Part shown: positions 62,423 to 64,000 of the stretch, piece by piece
Position numbering within the stretch: the stretch's first letter is position 1
How the letters are laid out: the number at the start of each line of letters is the position of its first letter
DNA from: Bacteroidota bacterium
GTDB lineage: Bacteria > Bacteroidota > Bacteroidia > UKL13-3
NCBI GenBank assembly: GCA_027487835.1
Contig: JAIYCU010000020.1
Location: 136,970 to 200,969 of the forward strand
DNA: 64,000 nucleotides
Direction: 5' to 3'
Notes under the pieces: generated by a model
Databases searched by the model: none
What the model was told of the DNA's origin: nothing
What the model saw: the letters and a program-made list of their open reading frames with translations, nothing else
Program-made: the position numbers and the translations under genes

Positions 62423-63322
62423 ATGTTAGAACAACAAAGTATGAAAAAAGTAGTGCGCGTGGGCGGTGTTCCAGAGCACTTTAACCTTGCTTGGCATTTG
62501 GCCAACGAAAACGGGTTATTTTCTGAAAAAGGAATTGAAATTATTTGGAAAGATGTGCCAGGTGGCACAGGCGCTATGTGCAATGCTTTGCGGGCTGGAG
62601 AATTAGATATTGCAGTAACCTTAACTGAAGGTATTGTAGCCGATATTATTGCAGGAAATCCTGCTAAAATTGTGCAATTTTATGTGAACTCACCCTTGCG
62701 ATGGGGTATTTACACCAGTATTCATAACCCAATTCAATCCTTAAGCGAAATTGAAGGAAAGAAATACGCCATTAGTAGGTATAAGTCGGGCTCACATTTA
62801 ATGTCGTTTGTAAATGCTCGAAACTTGGGATTTAAAATAAACCCCGAAACAGATTTTGTGGTAGTAGGAAATATGGAAGGTGCCCGCAAATCTTTGGCTG
62901 CTTTAGAAACCGATGTTTTTATGTGGGAAAAGTTTATGACCAAGCCTTTGGTAGATGGTGGTGAGTTTAGATTTTTAGGAGAATGTAGCACTCCTTGGCC
63001 TTGCTTTGCCGTTGTAGCTACAGACCAACTCATTGCACAAAACCCAGATTTGTTAAAGCAAGTTTTGGCCATTGTGAACCAAGCTTGCTATAACCTAAAA
63101 TACCATGAGCAAGAGGCCATTCAAATGGTAGCTTGGCGTTATAATTTGAAGTTAGAAGATGCAAAGCAATGGTTTAGCGAACTAGAATACAGTTATTCTG
63201 AGGAAATAGATGAAATTCAAATGATGGGTATTCTTAATGAGCTTAAGTCCTTAGGCATAATACAAGAGCTACCCATGTTAGAAAAGGTTTGTTTTGAACC
63301 AAACTTACTTGAGAATGTTTAG
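62423..63322 (+). CDS. NMT1/THI5-like substrate-binding-protein-fold protein without signal peptide
   Basis: 299 residues from ATG 62423 (ATG 62441 is possible). Type II periplasmic-binding fold of the NMT1/SsuA group: 'FNLAWHLANENGLFSEKGIEI', 'GTGAMCNALRAGELDIAVT', 'SHLMSFVNARNLGF', 'FVVVGNMEGARKSLAA'. The usual secretion signal and lipobox are missing: the sequence begins with the fold itself ('KKVVRVGGVP'). No ABC permease or ATPase is adjacent. It may be a cytoplasmic enzyme or sensor of the family; ligand unknown. The gene stands alone. Confidence 0.78.
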   Translation: MLEQQSMKKVVRVGGVPEHFNLAWHLANENGLFSEKGIEIIWKDVPGGTGAMCNALRAGELDIAVTLTEGIVADIIAGNPAKIVQFYVNSPLRWGIYTSIHNPIQSLSEIEGKKYAISRYKSGSHLMSFVNARNLGFKINPETDFVVVGNMEGARKSLAALETDVFMWEKFMTKPLVDGGEFRFLGECSTPWPCFAVVATDQLIAQNPDLLKQVLAIVNQACYNLKYHEQEAIQMVAWRYNLKLEDAKQWFSELEYSYSEEIDEIQMMGILNELKSLGIIQELPMLEKVCFEPNLLENV

Positions 63323-63352
63323 TTGAATCTCAATTTTGGAAAGCAATTTTAT

Positions 63353-63838
63353 TTAGTTGTCTTTTTCATTTTCTGAATTTTCTGATGGAACTATCGCTCC
63401 ATTCGAAATTTCTGTATGTCTAATTTGGCCGCCCAAATAGCCTGTTCTTGCAACCAATCCAAAGCTGATAATAGAAATAAATAAAATGAAATAGGCAATG
63501 GTTCCTATCCACAAAGATTTTCTATATGTTAAGAATAATCCCAGTATGGAAGCAAAGCCAAGAATGATCAATGATATCAACGCAAATAGTGCAAATTCCT
63601 CATGCGTCTTTATGGTGGCTTCAACAACGCCCTGTATATTCTCCACTGTCTCTTCTGCTGCTTCGCCTGTTAAATAAGCGATTGAAGCACCTATTGCAGA
63701 CAATAAAAAAACATAATAAGCCGCTATAATTGTTTGATTGCTTTTTACGCCAATGCCATGTAGTAAAACAAGTCCACCTAATAGAGAACCAAAAATTGGG
63801 AGGTGGGTTATTAATAAGTGAATGTGAGTTTGGTTCAT
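63353..63838 (-). CDS. four-helix membrane protein, DUF2231-like
   Basis: 161 residues with four hydrophobic helices (about 10-28, 38-56, 82-104, 110-130) and His residues in 'HIHLLITHLPIFGSLLGG' and 'IKTHEEFALFA', which could bind haem or metal as in DUF2231-type proteins. The C-terminus is short and charged. No adjacent partner identifies its role. It is convergent with the NMT1-like gene, 30 bases away. Confidence 0.7.
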   Translation of the reverse strand: MNQTHIHLLITHLPIFGSLLGGLVLLHGIGVKSNQTIIAAYYVFLLSAIGASIAYLTGEAAEETVENIQGVVEATIKTHEEFALFALISLIILGFASILGLFLTYRKSLWIGTIAYFILFISIISFGLVARTGYLGGQIRHTEISNGAIVPSENSENEKDN

Positions 63839-63847
63839 GATAAAGTG

Positions 63848-64000
63848 TTATTCAAATACATTAAATTTTTCTCTGTCAGTTAATGAAAAGTCGCAATGCT
63901 TAGGCGCACTCGTATAGGTATTACCACAAGTGGGGCAAACAAAATATTTGGAAGGTAAACTGTTTAAGGTATTACTGTTAATATCACCCAAGGCTTGTTC
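63848..64000 (-). CDS. rubrerythrin, C-terminal fragment at window edge
   Basis: 50 residues are visible; the gene starts beyond base 64000. The end reads 'YFVCPTCGNTYTSAPKHCDFSLTDREKFNVFE' (core 'FVCPTCGNTY'). This is a rubredoxin-like C-terminus of rubrerythrin. The first C-x2-C is intact, but the second pair is 'HCDFS', with one Cys. I recall similar forms in Bacteroidota. Rubrerythrin reduces hydrogen peroxide in the cytoplasm. It is 10 bases downstream of the membrane protein's start and may be its upstream operon partner. Confidence 0.7.
   Translation of the reverse strand, partial: EQALGDINSNTLNSLPSKYFVCPTCGNTYTSAPKHCDFSLTDREKFNVFE

Overview
The window is a low-GC (roughly one-third G+C) chromosomal segment of a member of the Bacteroidota. 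The evidence is the Bacteroidota-type -7 box TAnnTTTG ahead of many genes, weak Shine-Dalgarno sites, a PorT-type type IX secretion protein next to menG/ubiE, an S46 dipeptidyl-peptidase, a carboxypeptidase-regulatory-domain TonB receptor, LruC-domain proteins and a Tgt lacking zinc cysteines. The order or genus cannot be fixed by eye. No rRNA, tRNA, CRISPR array, transposase or phage module was seen. Coding density is high; the two clear gaps are 43742-44125 and 51850-52381.

Layout. 1-16.4 kb: mostly housekeeping genes (glyoxalase-fold protein, acyltransferase, aroE, TonB receptor, engB, menG, porT, tgt, Lpt permease, DMT transporter, lpxK, LysM lytic transglycosylase, methyltransferase, OsmC, lipA). 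16.4-23.6 kb: membrane pyrophosphatase with a Cys/His-rich tail, two outer-membrane-type proteins, an alpha-oxoamine synthase and a thioredoxin-fold protein. 23.5-29.7 kb: a minus-strand block of miaB, an MtfA-like protein without its protease motif, a sigma-54 activator and a small membrane protein, then rmlD-like and ComEA-like genes. 29.8-39.6 kb: acyl-CoA dehydrogenase, glycosyltransferase, S46 peptidase, Pit transporter, PBP-like protein, guaA and selU. 39.6-43.7 kb: a tandemly duplicated two-gene cassette of small lipoprotein plus secreted LruC protein.

44.1-49.8 kb is a cell-surface sugar locus: kdnA, kdnB, kdsA, an outer-membrane-type protein, a transaldolase-family/CBS fusion and a KdsC-like HAD phosphatase. 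Together they suggest synthesis of 8-amino-3,8-dideoxy-octulosonate (Kdo8N) for lipopolysaccharide, with the fusion protein possibly replacing the arabinose-5-phosphate isomerase KdsD. 49.8-55.4 kb: ppk1, two small HTH genes, yiaA-like and a 7TMR-DISM class III cyclase. 55.4-57.1 kb: an ArsR-type regulator with DUF6132, thioredoxin, rhodanese and OsmC genes, with two matching operator-like dyads. 57.1-64 kb: glycosyltransferase, cca, lhgO, thioesterase, YihY, an orphan NMT1-like binding protein, a membrane protein and a cut-off rubrerythrin.

The most striking unexplained signal is a dispersed 10-bp near-palindrome, GGTTCAAACC (either strand; extended form TTGGTTCAAACCGAA). It occurs 17 times exactly, plus one perfect-palindrome variant, mostly inside genes and in several reading frames.
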